Below are positions 1 through 8,675 of a DNA stretch of 64,000 bases, in pieces. Every line of letters begins with the position of its first letter. Position 1 is the stretch's first letter. The notes under the pieces were generated by a model. The model ran no database searches. It had not been told where the DNA came from and saw only the letters and a program-made list of their open reading frames with translations. This DNA comes from CAVQRB01 sp963715055 (lineage in GTDB: Bacteria; Pseudomonadota; Alphaproteobacteria; Rhodobacterales; Rhodobacteraceae): positions 62,001 through 126,000 of the forward strand of contig CAVQRB010000001.1 in assembly GCA_963715055.1 (NCBI GenBank), written 5' to 3'. The position numbers and the translations under genes were made by a program.

Positions 1-262
1 CTTCAACAGCAACCGTCTGACCGAGCAAGCCTTCAACGCTTACGGCGTGTCCTTCGGGGTGGGCCTGGGCGAGATGAACGGCAAGGCATTCCGGATCGGG
101 CATCTTGGCATGCTGACGGATGTCATGGTGCTCTCCGGGCTCGCCACGATCGAGATGGCAATGGCCGATCTCGACTATCCGATCACACTTGGCACTGGCG
201 TGGCCGCCGCACAGGACTACTTCCGCCTGAGCCGCACCGCCGCGATCAAGACCGCCGCATAA
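1..262 (+). CDS. bhcA: Aspartate-glyoxylate aminotransferase BhcA, C-terminal part
   Basis: This is the 3' end of a gene that begins before the window; the frame is open from base 2 and gives 86 residues. The text GKAFRIGHLG is the small-domain signature of class V (alanine/serine-glyoxylate type) PLP aminotransferases. Followed 12 bases later by the dehydratase, aldolase and reductase of the beta-hydroxyaspartate cycle, it is best read as BhcA, which transfers the amino group of aspartate to glyoxylate and gives glycine and oxaloacetate. Only the C-terminal domain is visible, so the catalytic lysine cannot be checked. An alanine- or serine-glyoxylate aminotransferase is the alternative on sequence alone; the operon makes BhcA much more likely. 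Confidence 0.85.
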   Translation, partial: FNSNRLTEQAFNAYGVSFGVGLGEMNGKAFRIGHLGMLTDVMVLSGLATIEMAMADLDYPITLGTGVAAAQDYFRLSRTAAIKTAA

Positions 263-274
263 GGACTGAACACC

Positions 275-1246
275 ATGCTGGACGCAACAACGGGGCCCGA
301 TCTGACGATTGAACATGTGCGGGAAGCACATGAGCGGATCAAACCTTACATCCACCGCACACCGATCCTGACCTCGACCTATTTCAACGAACTGACCGGG
401 GCGGAGCTGTTTTTCAAATGCGAGAACTTCCAGAAGGCCGGGGCCTTCAAGGTACGCGGCGCATCGAATGCCGTCTTCGGACTCTCTGACGACCTGGCCG
501 CGAAAGGCGTGGCCACGCATTCCTCGGGCAATCATGCGTTGAGCCTGTCCTATGCGGCCGGTCGCCGCGGCATACCGTGCCACGTGGTCATGCCGCGCAC
601 GGCACCCGAAGCAAAAAAGGCCGCGGTGCGGGGCTACGGCGGGATCATCACCGAATGCGAGCCGTCGACCACGAGCCGCGAGGCCGTGTTTGCAGAGGTA
701 CAGGCAGCAACGGGCGCGGAATTCGTGCACCCCTACAACGACCCGCGCGTGATCGCGGGGCAGGGCACCTGCTCGCTGGAAATGATCGAGCAGGTGGAAA
801 ATCTCGATGCGGTCGTGGCACCCATCGGCGGCGGCGGGATGATCTCGGGCACCTGCCTGACGCTCTCTAACCTCGCGCCGCACATCAAGATCTACGCCGC
901 CGAACCGGATCAGGCGGATGACGCGGCACGCTCCTTCCGGGCGGGCCACATCATCGCGGACGATGCGCCCAATACGATTGCGGACGGGTTGAAAGTGCCG
1001 CTCAAGGAGAACACATGGCATTTCGTGTCGAACTTCGTCACGGATGTGCTGACCGCGAGCGAGCAGGAGATCATCGATGCGATGAAGCTGACCTGGGAGC
1101 GGATGAAGATCGTGATGGAGCCAAGCTGCGCCGTGCCGATGGCGGTGATCCTGCGCAATCCGGAGGTGTTCCGGGGCAAGCGCGTGGGCGTCGTCGTGAC
1201 CGGCGGAAACGTCGATTTGGATAAACTGCCCTGGATCAAGGGCTGA
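275..1246 (+). CDS. bhcB: beta-Hydroxyaspartate dehydratase BhcB (threonine dehydratase-like)
   Basis: A 323-residue fold-type II PLP enzyme of the serine/threonine dehydratase family. Lys59 lies in the Schiff-base motif (GAFKVRGA), the substrate loop SSGNHA is at 83-88 and the phosphate-binding glycine loop GGGGM at 185-189. There is no C-terminal ACT regulatory domain, so it is not biosynthetic IlvA. In the beta-hydroxyaspartate cycle this enzyme dehydrates (2R,3S)-beta-hydroxyaspartate to iminosuccinate. The gene lies between bhcA and bhcC with gaps of 12 and 13 bases, clearly one operon. Taken alone it could be a generic threonine or hydroxyaspartate ammonia-lyase; the neighbours decide the call. 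Confidence 0.92.
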   Translation: MLDATTGPDLTIEHVREAHERIKPYIHRTPILTSTYFNELTGAELFFKCENFQKAGAFKVRGASNAVFGLSDDLAAKGVATHSSGNHALSLSYAAGRRGIPCHVVMPRTAPEAKKAAVRGYGGIITECEPSTTSREAVFAEVQAATGAEFVHPYNDPRVIAGQGTCSLEMIEQVENLDAVVAPIGGGGMISGTCLTLSNLAPHIKIYAAEPDQADDAARSFRAGHIIADDAPNTIADGLKVPLKENTWHFVSNFVTDVLTASEQEIIDAMKLTWERMKIVMEPSCAVPMAVILRNPEVFRGKRVGVVVTGGNVDLDKLPWIKG

Positions 1247-1259
1247 GGAGGGTGAGACC

Positions 1260-2423
1260 ATGAACAAGCAAGTTAACATTTCCGACTATGAAGTCGGCTA
1301 CGACATCCCGGCGTCCATCGGTATGGATGAATCGAAGATCCAGACACCCTGCCTCGTGCTCGATCTCGACGCGCTGGAGCGCAACATCAAGAAGATGGGC
1401 GACTTCGCCAAGAGCCACGGCATGCGCCACCGCGTGCATGGCAAGATGCACAAATCCGTGGATGTGGCACTGCTGCAGGAAAAACTGGGCGGCTCCGTCG
1501 GCGTTTGCTGCCAGAAGGTCTCGGAAGCGGAGGTTTTCGCCCGCGGCGGCATCAAGGACGTGCTTGTATCTAATCAGGTGCGTGACCCCGCCAAGATCGA
1601 CCGTCTGGCACGGATGCCCAAGCTTGGAGCGCGCACGATCTGCTGTGTTGATGATCTGGACAATGTGGGCGATCTGTCAGCAGCGGCCACCAAACACGGC
1701 ACGCAGATCGAATGTCTGGTGGAGATCGACTGCGGCGCGGGCCGCTGCGGCGTGACCACGACCCCTGCGGTCGTCGAGATTGCCAAGGCCATCGACGCGG
1801 CACCGGGTCTCAAGTTCGCCGGCCTGCAGGCCTACCAGGGCGCCATGCAGCACATGGACAACTATGAGGACCGCAAGGCAAAGACCGACATCGCCATCGG
1901 AATGGTGCGTGAAGCGGTCGATGCGCTGAAGGCCGAAGGGCTGGAGTGCGACATCGTCGGCGGCGGCGGCACGGGGTCTTACTACTTCGAGAGCGGCTCG
2001 GGCGTCTTCAATGAGTTGCAGTGCGGCTCCTATGCCTTCATGGACGCGGACTATGGCCGTATCCTCGACAAGGACGGCAAGCGCATCGACGAGGGCGAGT
2101 GGGAAAACGCGCTCTTCATCCTGACCTCGGTGATGAGCCACGCGAAGGCTGACAAGGCCATCGTGGACGCGGGCCTCAAGGCGCAATCCGTGGACTCCGG
2201 CCTGCCGGTCATCTTCGGGCGTACCGATGTGAAGTACGTCAAATGCTCTGACGAGCATGGCGTCGTGGCCGACCCCGAAGGTGTGCTGAAGGTAAACGAC
2301 AAGCTCAAGCTGGTGCCCGGTCACTGTGATCCGACCTGCAACGTGCACGACTGGTATGTCGGCGTGCGGAACGGCAAGGTCGAAACCCTCTGGCCAGTGT
2401 CGGCGCGCGGCAAGGCCTATTGA
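1260..2423 (+). CDS. bhcC: beta-Hydroxyaspartate aldolase BhcC (D-threonine aldolase-like)
   Basis: A 387-residue protein of the DSD1/D-threonine aldolase family, with an alanine-racemase-type barrel and a C-terminal metal-binding domain. Lys62 in the segment HGKMHKS is the expected PLP lysine, and the HCD motif (His355, Asp357) near the C terminus matches the divalent-metal ligands of D-threonine aldolases. BhcC condenses glycine with glyoxylate to (2R,3S)-beta-hydroxyaspartate, the carbon-carbon bond-forming step of the cycle. A GAGGAGGG ribosome site overlaps the end of bhcB. A strong hairpin with a T run follows the stop codon, so bhcD is probably transcribed at a lower level or from its own start. 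Confidence 0.92.
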   Translation: MNKQVNISDYEVGYDIPASIGMDESKIQTPCLVLDLDALERNIKKMGDFAKSHGMRHRVHGKMHKSVDVALLQEKLGGSVGVCCQKVSEAEVFARGGIKDVLVSNQVRDPAKIDRLARMPKLGARTICCVDDLDNVGDLSAAATKHGTQIECLVEIDCGAGRCGVTTTPAVVEIAKAIDAAPGLKFAGLQAYQGAMQHMDNYEDRKAKTDIAIGMVREAVDALKAEGLECDIVGGGGTGSYYFESGSGVFNELQCGSYAFMDADYGRILDKDGKRIDEGEWENALFILTSVMSHAKADKAIVDAGLKAQSVDSGLPVIFGRTDVKYVKCSDEHGVVADPEGVLKVNDKLKLVPGHCDPTCNVHDWYVGVRNGKVETLWPVSARGKAY

Positions 2424-2449
2424 GCCCAGCCACAGGCCCGAGACAATCG

Positions 2450-2480
2450 CGCGTCCGGAAAGCTTCCGGGCGCGTTTTTT
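2450..2480 (+). terminator. Intrinsic terminator or attenuator between bhcC and bhcD
   Basis: An 11-bp stem (2450-2460 pairs with 2464-2474, one G-U wobble), a 3-base loop and six T residues at 2475-2480. This has full rho-independent terminator form but sits inside the bhc operon, 31 bases before bhcD. It may set the ratio of bhcD to bhcABC. Confidence 0.8.
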
Positions 2481-2511
2481 AAGCGAAATACCCCAAGGAG
2501 GAACCCCCGAG

Positions 2512-3507
2512 ATGTCCCAAAAAGAAGCAAAAGCGCCCGGATTGCTCATCGTCGGCGAAGCCGTCTGCGCCGAAGTCGTGAACAGCAAGGACGCCTTTGA
2601 CGCGGTCGAGGCCGTGTTCGGTGCGATGGCGCGGGGTGACGCCTACAACTTCCCCGTCATCCGGGAGGCCATTGGCTACGCTGACGCGCTCTACGGCTTC
2701 AAATCGGGGTTCGACAAGGCGGGCAAGACGCTGGGTGTGAAATCGGGCGGCTACTGGCCCGGCAATATGGACAAGGGGCTGACAAATCACCAGTCCACGA
2801 TCTTCCTCTTCGATCCCGACACCGGCATGCTGCAAGCGCTGGTGGGGGGTAACTACCTGACCGCGGTGCGCACGGCGGCTTCGTCTTCCGTCTCTATCGC
2901 CCATCTGGCGCGCAAGGACGCGAAGGTGCTCGGCATGGTGGGAGCAGGCCATCAGTCGACCTTCCAGCTGCGGGCCGCTGTCGAGCAGCGTGCCTTCGAA
3001 AAGGTCGTGGCGTGGAACCCGCATCCCGACATGTTGCCGCGTCTCGGCGCGGTCGCCAAGGAGTTGGGTATCGACTTCGAGGCCGTGACCCAAGAAGAGC
3101 TGGGGGCACAGGCGGACGTCATCATCACCATCACCTCCGCCTTCGAGCCGTTGATGATGAAGGACTGGATCAAGCCCGGCACCCACATCGCCTGCATGGG
3201 CACCGACACCAAGGGCAAGCAGGAGGTCGATCCGGCCATTCTGGCCGCCGCGACGGTCTTTGCCGATGAAATCGCGCAGTCGATCACTATCGGCGAGGCG
3301 CAACACGCGGTGGGTTCCGGCCTGATCAAGCAAGGCGATATCACGCCAATTGGTGCCGTGATCAACGGTACCCATCCGGGCCGCAGCAGCGAGACCGAGA
3401 TCACGCTTTTCGATGGCACCGGAGTCGGCCTGCAGGACCTTGCAGTGGCATCGGTTGCCGCGCGCGAAGCCGAAAGATCCGGCAAGGCGACCCGCGTCGC
3501 CCTCTGA
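2512..3507 (+). CDS. bhcD: Iminosuccinate reductase BhcD (ornithine cyclodeaminase family)
   Basis: A 331-residue member of the ornithine cyclodeaminase/mu-crystallin family with the Rossmann nucleotide loop GMVGAGHQ at 141-148. In the beta-hydroxyaspartate cycle it reduces iminosuccinate to L-aspartate with NAD(P)H, regenerating the amino donor used by BhcA. The ATG at 2512 was chosen because AAGGAGG lies just upstream (near 2493) and the protein then starts like its family; the longer frame reaches back into bhcC without homology. The gene order A-B-C-D is that of the described cycle. The regulator BhcR would lie outside the window. Confidence 0.92.
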   Translation: MSQKEAKAPGLLIVGEAVCAEVVNSKDAFDAVEAVFGAMARGDAYNFPVIREAIGYADALYGFKSGFDKAGKTLGVKSGGYWPGNMDKGLTNHQSTIFLFDPDTGMLQALVGGNYLTAVRTAASSSVSIAHLARKDAKVLGMVGAGHQSTFQLRAAVEQRAFEKVVAWNPHPDMLPRLGAVAKELGIDFEAVTQEELGAQADVIITITSAFEPLMMKDWIKPGTHIACMGTDTKGKQEVDPAILAAATVFADEIAQSITIGEAQHAVGSGLIKQGDITPIGAVINGTHPGRSSETEITLFDGTGVGLQDLAVASVAAREAERSGKATRVAL

Positions 3508-3530
3508 ACACACGCCTTTCGTGCTCACAC

Positions 3531-3561
3531 CCGCCCGCGTCCGCTTGTTCGGCGCGGGCGG
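3531..3561 (+). terminator. Terminator-like hairpin after bhcD
   Basis: A 9-bp GC-only stem (3531-3539 with 3553-3561) with a further CCG/CGG pairing inside the loop and a short T-rich tail (GTTTGCATTT). It lies 24 bases after the bhcD stop codon and probably ends the bhc transcript. Confidence 0.65.
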
Positions 3562-3757
3562 TTTGCATTTGCACGGCTCCAAACCCTTTAAACTATACCT
3601 AAACTTGTAGAGGGATTGCACCTCGCTTCCCCGGTCCGGCCATGTTTCGGACACAGGATTTCGGCCATCTGTCCCTGACCACGACCGCACCCGTGTGACC
3701 TCCATCGGGGGCGCCCGGTGCGCGGCGCAACAGGCCAATTGGACAACAGATCACGCG

Positions 3758-5224
3758 ATGGACGCCGACACGAGGACATATGCCGGGGATGCCAACAGCG
3801 AGGCGCTTGCGCCCGGCAGCCTTTTGCTCAGCGGGCAATACGAGATCCTCGAATACCTCAGCAGCGGCGGCTTCGGCATCACCTATCTCGCGCGCGACAG
3901 TCTCAACCGGCGGGTGGTGATCAAGGAATGTTTCCCCGAGGCCTTCTGCAGCCGGGTGAACCGGACGGTGCGCCCCCGGACCCGGAACTATCAAAGCGAT
4001 TTCCGCTCGGTCGTACAGCTTTTCATCCGCGAGGCACATTCGCTGTCGCGCCTCGATCACGCCAATGTGGTGGGGGTGCATCAGGTTTTCGAGGACAACG
4101 AGACCGCTTACATGGCGCTCGACCTGATCGACGGGAAAGACCTGCTGGACATCATCGAAACCGGGGATCCGGCGCTTACACCGGCGCAGATCACCCGGAT
4201 GACCCTGGAACTTCTGGATGCGATCGCCCATGTGCATGGCCAGGACCTGCTGCACCGCGATATCTCGCCCGACAATATCCTCGTCGACCGCAGCGGGCGC
4301 CCGGTACTGATCGACTTCGGGGCCGCGCGCGAGGAGGCCAGCCGCAAGAGCCGGGTGCTCTCGGCGGTGCTGGTCGTCAAGGACGGATACTCGCCGCAGG
4401 AGTTCTACGTGGCGGGCAGCCGGCAGTTTCCCTCCAGCGACCTCTACGCCTTCGCGGCGACCCTCTCGCATCTCATCTCGGGCGAGGCGCCGCCCAACAG
4501 CCAGGCGCGGCTTGCGGCGCTGGCAGCGGGCCAGCCCGACCTGTACCAGCCACTCATGGGCCGTTTTCCGGACTACGACCGCGAGTTCTTGGGGGCCATC
4601 GACAAGGCGATGAACATCATTCCCGCCAAGCGCATCCAGTCGGCACAGGAGTGGATCCTGATGATCGATCCGCGCAAACGCGCCGAACTGGCGCGCGCCC
4701 GGGCACAGGATGACAAGACGATCGACCTTACGGTCATGAACCTCGTGAAATCGGTGAACCTCGACCTCGCCCGGCAGAAGACACCGGCAGTTGTTCCGGC
4801 ACAATCCGTCCCGCCGGCGCAGAAATCCAGTCTTCCGGCTCTCCCCGAAAGCGCTGGCCTGTCAGTACACGCGCCGAAAGCTGAACCGGAACCGGTGGTT
4901 GAGAACCTGAGCGAAGTCTTCGTCATGGAACCGCAGCCGATCCCCGAGGCGCCGCGCCTCACGCCCTATGCCCGGATCAAGGCCGCCGCCGAAACCACGA
5001 AGGTGATCGAGCCGGAGGACTCTTTGCCGGTGGTGGAGCAGATGGCGAAGACATCACGCCTGCGCCGCTGGGCAACAGTCCCGATCATCTTCCTTGCCTA
5101 TTTCTTTTATGCCTCGACGGCGCTGCAATTCGAGGTGGTCAGGTCCGCCACGGTCACGCCGCTGGTGATGATGGGCGATGAGACAGGGCTTTGGGCCGCG
5201 ATCAGAATGATGGGTGAAGGATAG
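3758..5224 (+). CDS. Membrane-anchored Ser/Thr protein kinase (Hanks type, PpkA-like)
   Basis: A 488-residue protein with an N-terminal kinase domain (about 27-305): glycine loop SSGGFGITY (35-43), ATP lysine Lys56 (VVIKE), catalytic loop HRDISPDN (167-174; Asp169, Asn174) and DFG at 187-189. All key residues are present, so it should be active. After a proline-rich linker (340-430) comes one hydrophobic segment at about 439-456, which would leave a short tail on the other side of the membrane. The ATG at 3758 was chosen over a GTG at 3695 because family similarity starts after it. It heads a module with FHA, PP2C and GTPase genes. The 250 bases upstream hold the bhc terminator and an AT-rich stretch near 3580-3610 that may be its promoter. 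Confidence 0.88.
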   Translation: MDADTRTYAGDANSEALAPGSLLLSGQYEILEYLSSGGFGITYLARDSLNRRVVIKECFPEAFCSRVNRTVRPRTRNYQSDFRSVVQLFIREAHSLSRLDHANVVGVHQVFEDNETAYMALDLIDGKDLLDIIETGDPALTPAQITRMTLELLDAIAHVHGQDLLHRDISPDNILVDRSGRPVLIDFGAAREEASRKSRVLSAVLVVKDGYSPQEFYVAGSRQFPSSDLYAFAATLSHLISGEAPPNSQARLAALAAGQPDLYQPLMGRFPDYDREFLGAIDKAMNIIPAKRIQSAQEWILMIDPRKRAELARARAQDDKTIDLTVMNLVKSVNLDLARQKTPAVVPAQSVPPAQKSSLPALPESAGLSVHAPKAEPEPVVENLSEVFVMEPQPIPEAPRLTPYARIKAAAETTKVIEPEDSLPVVEQMAKTSRLRRWATVPIIFLAYFFYASTALQFEVVRSATVTPLVMMGDETGLWAAIRMMGEG

Positions 5225-5308
5225 CCGGAAGGTACCCGAACCGTAATGTGCAACGACTTGCCGTCGCATGGCCTGCGCCTTGTGATTGGCACCAGAAAAA
5301 AGGATCAG

Positions 5309-6544
5309 ATGATGACGCTTTTCAGAAAAGTATTTCAGTCTCAGGCACGCTCGGCCACGCCGGGCGATACGCTCGACGAGGCCTCGCTGCGCAGCGCGTT
5401 CCGGGAGGTGTCGGTAGACAAGGGACCCTTCGTTCTCGACCCCGTCTCGCAATTGAAGCCGCTTCATGAGGCGGTCGCCTGGGACGACGACGCGCTGCCG
5501 CAATCGGAGGACGGGGGATCTGACCAAGGGCAAGACGAAGAAGAGACCGACTGGGCCTGCGATGCTCGTGCCGACGACGAGGGTGCCGAGGCGGCGCCTG
5601 AAGATGACAGCGATGCGGCTGCCACGGTGGCCGGGATCGCCGCCGCCTTGCGCCGCGCCGAGAGCTTGCCGCCTGCGGACGACGCTGCACCGGAGCCGGC
5701 TGACGTGGCCGCATTCGACGGTATCGAAACGGAGGATGGCATCGACGAAGGCCTTGACGAGGACCAAGCGGAGCGCCTTGCACAAGCTGTCGAGGCAGGG
5801 ACTTCGGAGGGCGACACCGATGGAGATGCGCGGGTAGCCCAGGAGGTTAGATTAAGTGCAGAGCCACAAGGCGATGGCGAAGTGCCCGCAGATGCCGGTT
5901 GCGACATTGACCACGGCACCCTCGATCTCGCCGCCTTTGCGCAAAAGCAGATACAGGCGCTGAACGCGGGCGCTGGCACCGTGGCGCCAAGGCGCACCGA
6001 GCCGCTGAACCTGGCGCACCTCGGGCCTGAGGGTTTGCCGGCCCCGGCGGAAGGGCGCGTCGCTCGGCGTGCGGGACGCGTCAAGACGCGGCTTCTGGGC
6101 TTCAACCGGCAGGACCGGGAGGCGATCGACCCGCTCAGCGCCGCCGCAGAGACCACGGCGACCGCGCAGCGCGAGAAATTCCCGGTAGGCTGGCTGGTGG
6201 TGGTCGAAGGGCCGGGCGTCGGTCATTCCTTCAGTCTCTTCTCGGGGGCCTCGATGATCGGTCGCGGCGAGGACCAGGTGATCCGCCTCGATTTCGGCGA
6301 TACCAGCATCTCCCGCCAGAACCATGCCGCGATTGCCTATGACGAGGAGCAGAACAAATTCTACCTCGGCCATGGCGGCAAATCCAACATCATCCGTCGC
6401 AACGCCCGACCGGTGTTGAGTACAGAGGAATTGCATCATGCCGACCTCATCCGCATCGGCGAGACCACGCTGCGCTTCGTGGCGCTCTGCGGGTCGGATT
6501 TCCAGTGGAACAGCATGGACATCGCCGATGCATCCGGTGTTTGA
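5309..6544 (+). CDS. FHA-domain protein with acidic N-terminal region
   Basis: A 411-residue protein. Residues about 57-175 are strongly acidic and low in complexity, probably disordered. A C-terminal forkhead-associated domain spans about 294-395 with the phosphothreonine-binding residues GRG (318-320), SISRQNH (333-339) and Asn360. It should bind phosphothreonine on the kinase encoded upstream or on its targets. The start was set at ATG 5309 because AGGA precedes it at 5300-5303; a longer frame opens at 5246. It overlaps the phosphatase gene by 17 bases, so the two are probably translationally coupled. Partner and target are not known from sequence. Confidence 0.85.
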   Translation: MMTLFRKVFQSQARSATPGDTLDEASLRSAFREVSVDKGPFVLDPVSQLKPLHEAVAWDDDALPQSEDGGSDQGQDEEETDWACDARADDEGAEAAPEDDSDAAATVAGIAAALRRAESLPPADDAAPEPADVAAFDGIETEDGIDEGLDEDQAERLAQAVEAGTSEGDTDGDARVAQEVRLSAEPQGDGEVPADAGCDIDHGTLDLAAFAQKQIQALNAGAGTVAPRRTEPLNLAHLGPEGLPAPAEGRVARRAGRVKTRLLGFNRQDREAIDPLSAAAETTATAQREKFPVGWLVVVEGPGVGHSFSLFSGASMIGRGEDQVIRLDFGDTSISRQNHAAIAYDEEQNKFYLGHGGKSNIIRRNARPVLSTEELHHADLIRIGETTLRFVALCGSDFQWNSMDIADASGV

Positions 6545-7373
6545 CTTCGATGCGACCTCGGCACTCAGCAGGGGCCAGCGCAGCACTCAGGAAGACGCGA
6601 TCATCGCCGATTTCGCGCGTGGCACCGGCGTGGGCGTTGCCGTACTTGCCGATGGCATGGGCGGCCATGCGGCGGGCGATATCGCCAGCAAGATCGTTGT
6701 CACCGAGGTTTTCAGCGATCTCATGTTCCGGCGTGGCGATTTGCAGGCTTTTGAAAAGACCGTCACCGAAGCATTGAAGGAGGCGGCCCTTGCGGCCAAC
6801 AGCTGTCTGCGCGACCATGTCCAAGCCTACCCCGACACCCGCGGCATGGGCTCGACGCTGGTGGCAAGCGTCGTGATCGGCCGGCATCTTTACTGGATAT
6901 CGATCGGCGACTCGCCGCTCTTCCTGTTTCGCGACGGGCAGTTGCGGCAGTTGAACGAGGATCACTCGATGGCGCCGCAAATCGATTTCATGGTGAAATC
7001 GGGTCTGATCGCGGAGGAGGAGGGACGTTACCATCCGGATCGCAACACGCTGACGTCGGTTCTTTTCGGCGAACAGATCCCGCGGATCGACTGTCCGGCA
7101 GACCCGCTCGAGTTGCGTCACGACGACATGCTCATCGTGGCAAGCGACGGATTGCAGTTTCTGACCAACGCGGAGATTGTCGAGGTCCTGCGCCATGACA
7201 CGCGAGCCACCAGTTCCGACATCGCCGACAGGCTGCTCGAGCGGCTGGATCAACTCGGCGATCCCGACCTCGACAATGTTTCCTTTTCAATCGTCCGGAT
7301 GCAGGACGCCGAAGACCGCGGCCTGGCGGAGGCGCATAGGCCCGTTGCGGCGAGGATATGCCGTGTCGGATGA
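6528..7373 (+). CDS. PP2C-family Ser/Thr protein phosphatase (PppA-like)
   Basis: A 281-residue PPM/PP2C phosphatase. The metal-binding motifs are intact: QED (21-23), ADGMGGHAAG (41-50, Asp42), MGST (107-110), GDS followed by RDG (128-137), SDGL (206-209) and the final DN pair (249-250). It should remove phosphate from substrates of the kinase at 3758. The ATG at 6528 lies inside the end of the FHA gene, and the 3' end overlaps the next gene by 11 bases. A kinase/FHA/PP2C trio is the post-translational switch of some type VI secretion loci, but no secretion gene is present here. Confidence 0.9.
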   Translation: MHPVFDFDATSALSRGQRSTQEDAIIADFARGTGVGVAVLADGMGGHAAGDIASKIVVTEVFSDLMFRRGDLQAFEKTVTEALKEAALAANSCLRDHVQAYPDTRGMGSTLVASVVIGRHLYWISIGDSPLFLFRDGQLRQLNEDHSMAPQIDFMVKSGLIAEEEGRYHPDRNTLTSVLFGEQIPRIDCPADPLELRHDDMLIVASDGLQFLTNAEIVEVLRHDTRATSSDIADRLLERLDQLGDPDLDNVSFSIVRMQDAEDRGLAEAHRPVAARICRVG

Positions 7374-8502
7374 CGCCCTCCGGGCCGATGTACTGGGAAG
7401 ATTGCGGGTGGCGATTGCCTCCGACCGGCTGATCGGTGCGGCCCGGACGCAGGCCGCGGAAATGCTGCAACGGCTCCAGAACGGTGTCAGCCTCGTGGTT
7501 GCCGGCCCGAAAGAGTCCGGAAAGTCAGACCTTTGCGGTCTGTTGTTGCAGTCGTTTCTCATGCCTGCCCCGCCAGAGGCGATCGCCGTTCGTTTCACGG
7601 GAAATCAGCGTTTTGACCCGCCGGCGTGCGAGGAGACACCGGAAGGCGATGTGCCGACCAGATGCCTGCCGGCAGCGCTTCTGGCGGAGGTCCAGCTGAC
7701 GGATGTGGCGGGCAGCGCGGATGCGACGGAGCAGGCGCGGCGTCTGCGGTGGGCGTTTGGAAGGGCGGACATGGTGCTTTGGTGCAGCACAGATTTCACG
7801 CCGCAGGATGCGGCGCTTTGGGCGGATGTCCCGGAGTCGCTGAAAGATCACAGCTTTCTCGTCCTGACGAAAGCCGACCGATTGGCGGAAAGTGGCGCGC
7901 TTGCCGAGCGTATCCGCGAGATGCAGTCCGTGGCCCAAGATGAGTTTCACAGCCTTTTTCCGACCACTACGCGTGCGGGCACGGAGATGTTGCGACAAGA
8001 GGGGGTGGTGACAGATACATGCCTGTCGGCAAGTGGCATCAAGGCCCTGTCGGACGCCATTCTCCGACTTGCAGCATCAGGCCGGCGCGCGGACCTCGAT
8101 GGGGCGCAGCTTTTCCTTCAGCGTCATGGGCTGGATGATCTCGCCCCGGAGCCTCGGGCAGATGACCCGGTATCGGGCGCTTGTCCGGTCAAGCCGACTC
8201 ACCCTCTTCTGGAGGTTTTCGATGAAGCGTTGGCGGGCCTGTCGGATTCCTGCTGCGAGCATGGCGATGCGGGTGCCGGAGCCCTTCTTGCCTGGTGCGG
8301 CGACCTGTGCGAAGGCCTTTGCGTTCAAGCGGTGGAGGTGGGACAGGACGACGCCGTTTGCGCGCTGCTACTGGACCAGCTTTACGATGCGAGCGACAGG
8401 ATGGTACTCTTGTCGCTGGAAAATGACCTGCGCTCGGCGGCGGATGCGGCGTCGATCCTCCTGCAGATCCGCAGAGACATCGAATGTTTCTCATTTAGTT
8501 AA
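7363..8502 (+). CDS. Divergent P-loop GTPase, module member 1
   Basis: A 379-residue protein. It has a P-loop GPKESGKS (48-55), a likely G3 DVAG (114-117), a likely G4 LTKAD (168-172) and a possible G5 SAS (222-224). No clear G2 threonine was found. The stretch around ADMVLWCS and the LTKAD block match the third GTPase of this module (10760), so the two are paralogues. The C-terminal 140 residues resemble nothing I recognise. The GTG start at 7363 was chosen because it overlaps the phosphatase gene by 11 bases; an upstream frame would lie wholly inside that gene. Molecular role unknown. Confidence 0.72.
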   Translation: MSDDALRADVLGRLRVAIASDRLIGAARTQAAEMLQRLQNGVSLVVAGPKESGKSDLCGLLLQSFLMPAPPEAIAVRFTGNQRFDPPACEETPEGDVPTRCLPAALLAEVQLTDVAGSADATEQARRLRWAFGRADMVLWCSTDFTPQDAALWADVPESLKDHSFLVLTKADRLAESGALAERIREMQSVAQDEFHSLFPTTTRAGTEMLRQEGVVTDTCLSASGIKALSDAILRLAASGRRADLDGAQLFLQRHGLDDLAPEPRADDPVSGACPVKPTHPLLEVFDEALAGLSDSCCEHGDAGAGALLAWCGDLCEGLCVQAVEVGQDDAVCALLLDQLYDASDRMVLLSLENDLRSAADAASILLQIRRDIECFSFS

Positions 8503-8675
8503 AGTTCCGGGCAAACTCAAAAATCAAGACAGGTTGCTGCCACAATCACCGCACAATCCAGACCCATGTTCGGGACAGGAAATTCTTGTGCGGGGCAGAC
8601 AGATGACAGCTTTTGAAACCTCGAAACCGCATCGGCAAAGCGTCGCATGGCGTCGGGCCGGGAGGCTTTGAGCCG

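Noticed and set aside
3599..4804. A 401-codon open frame on the - strand opposite the kinase gene
   Set aside because: The kinase on the + strand has every catalytic motif; the - frame has none.
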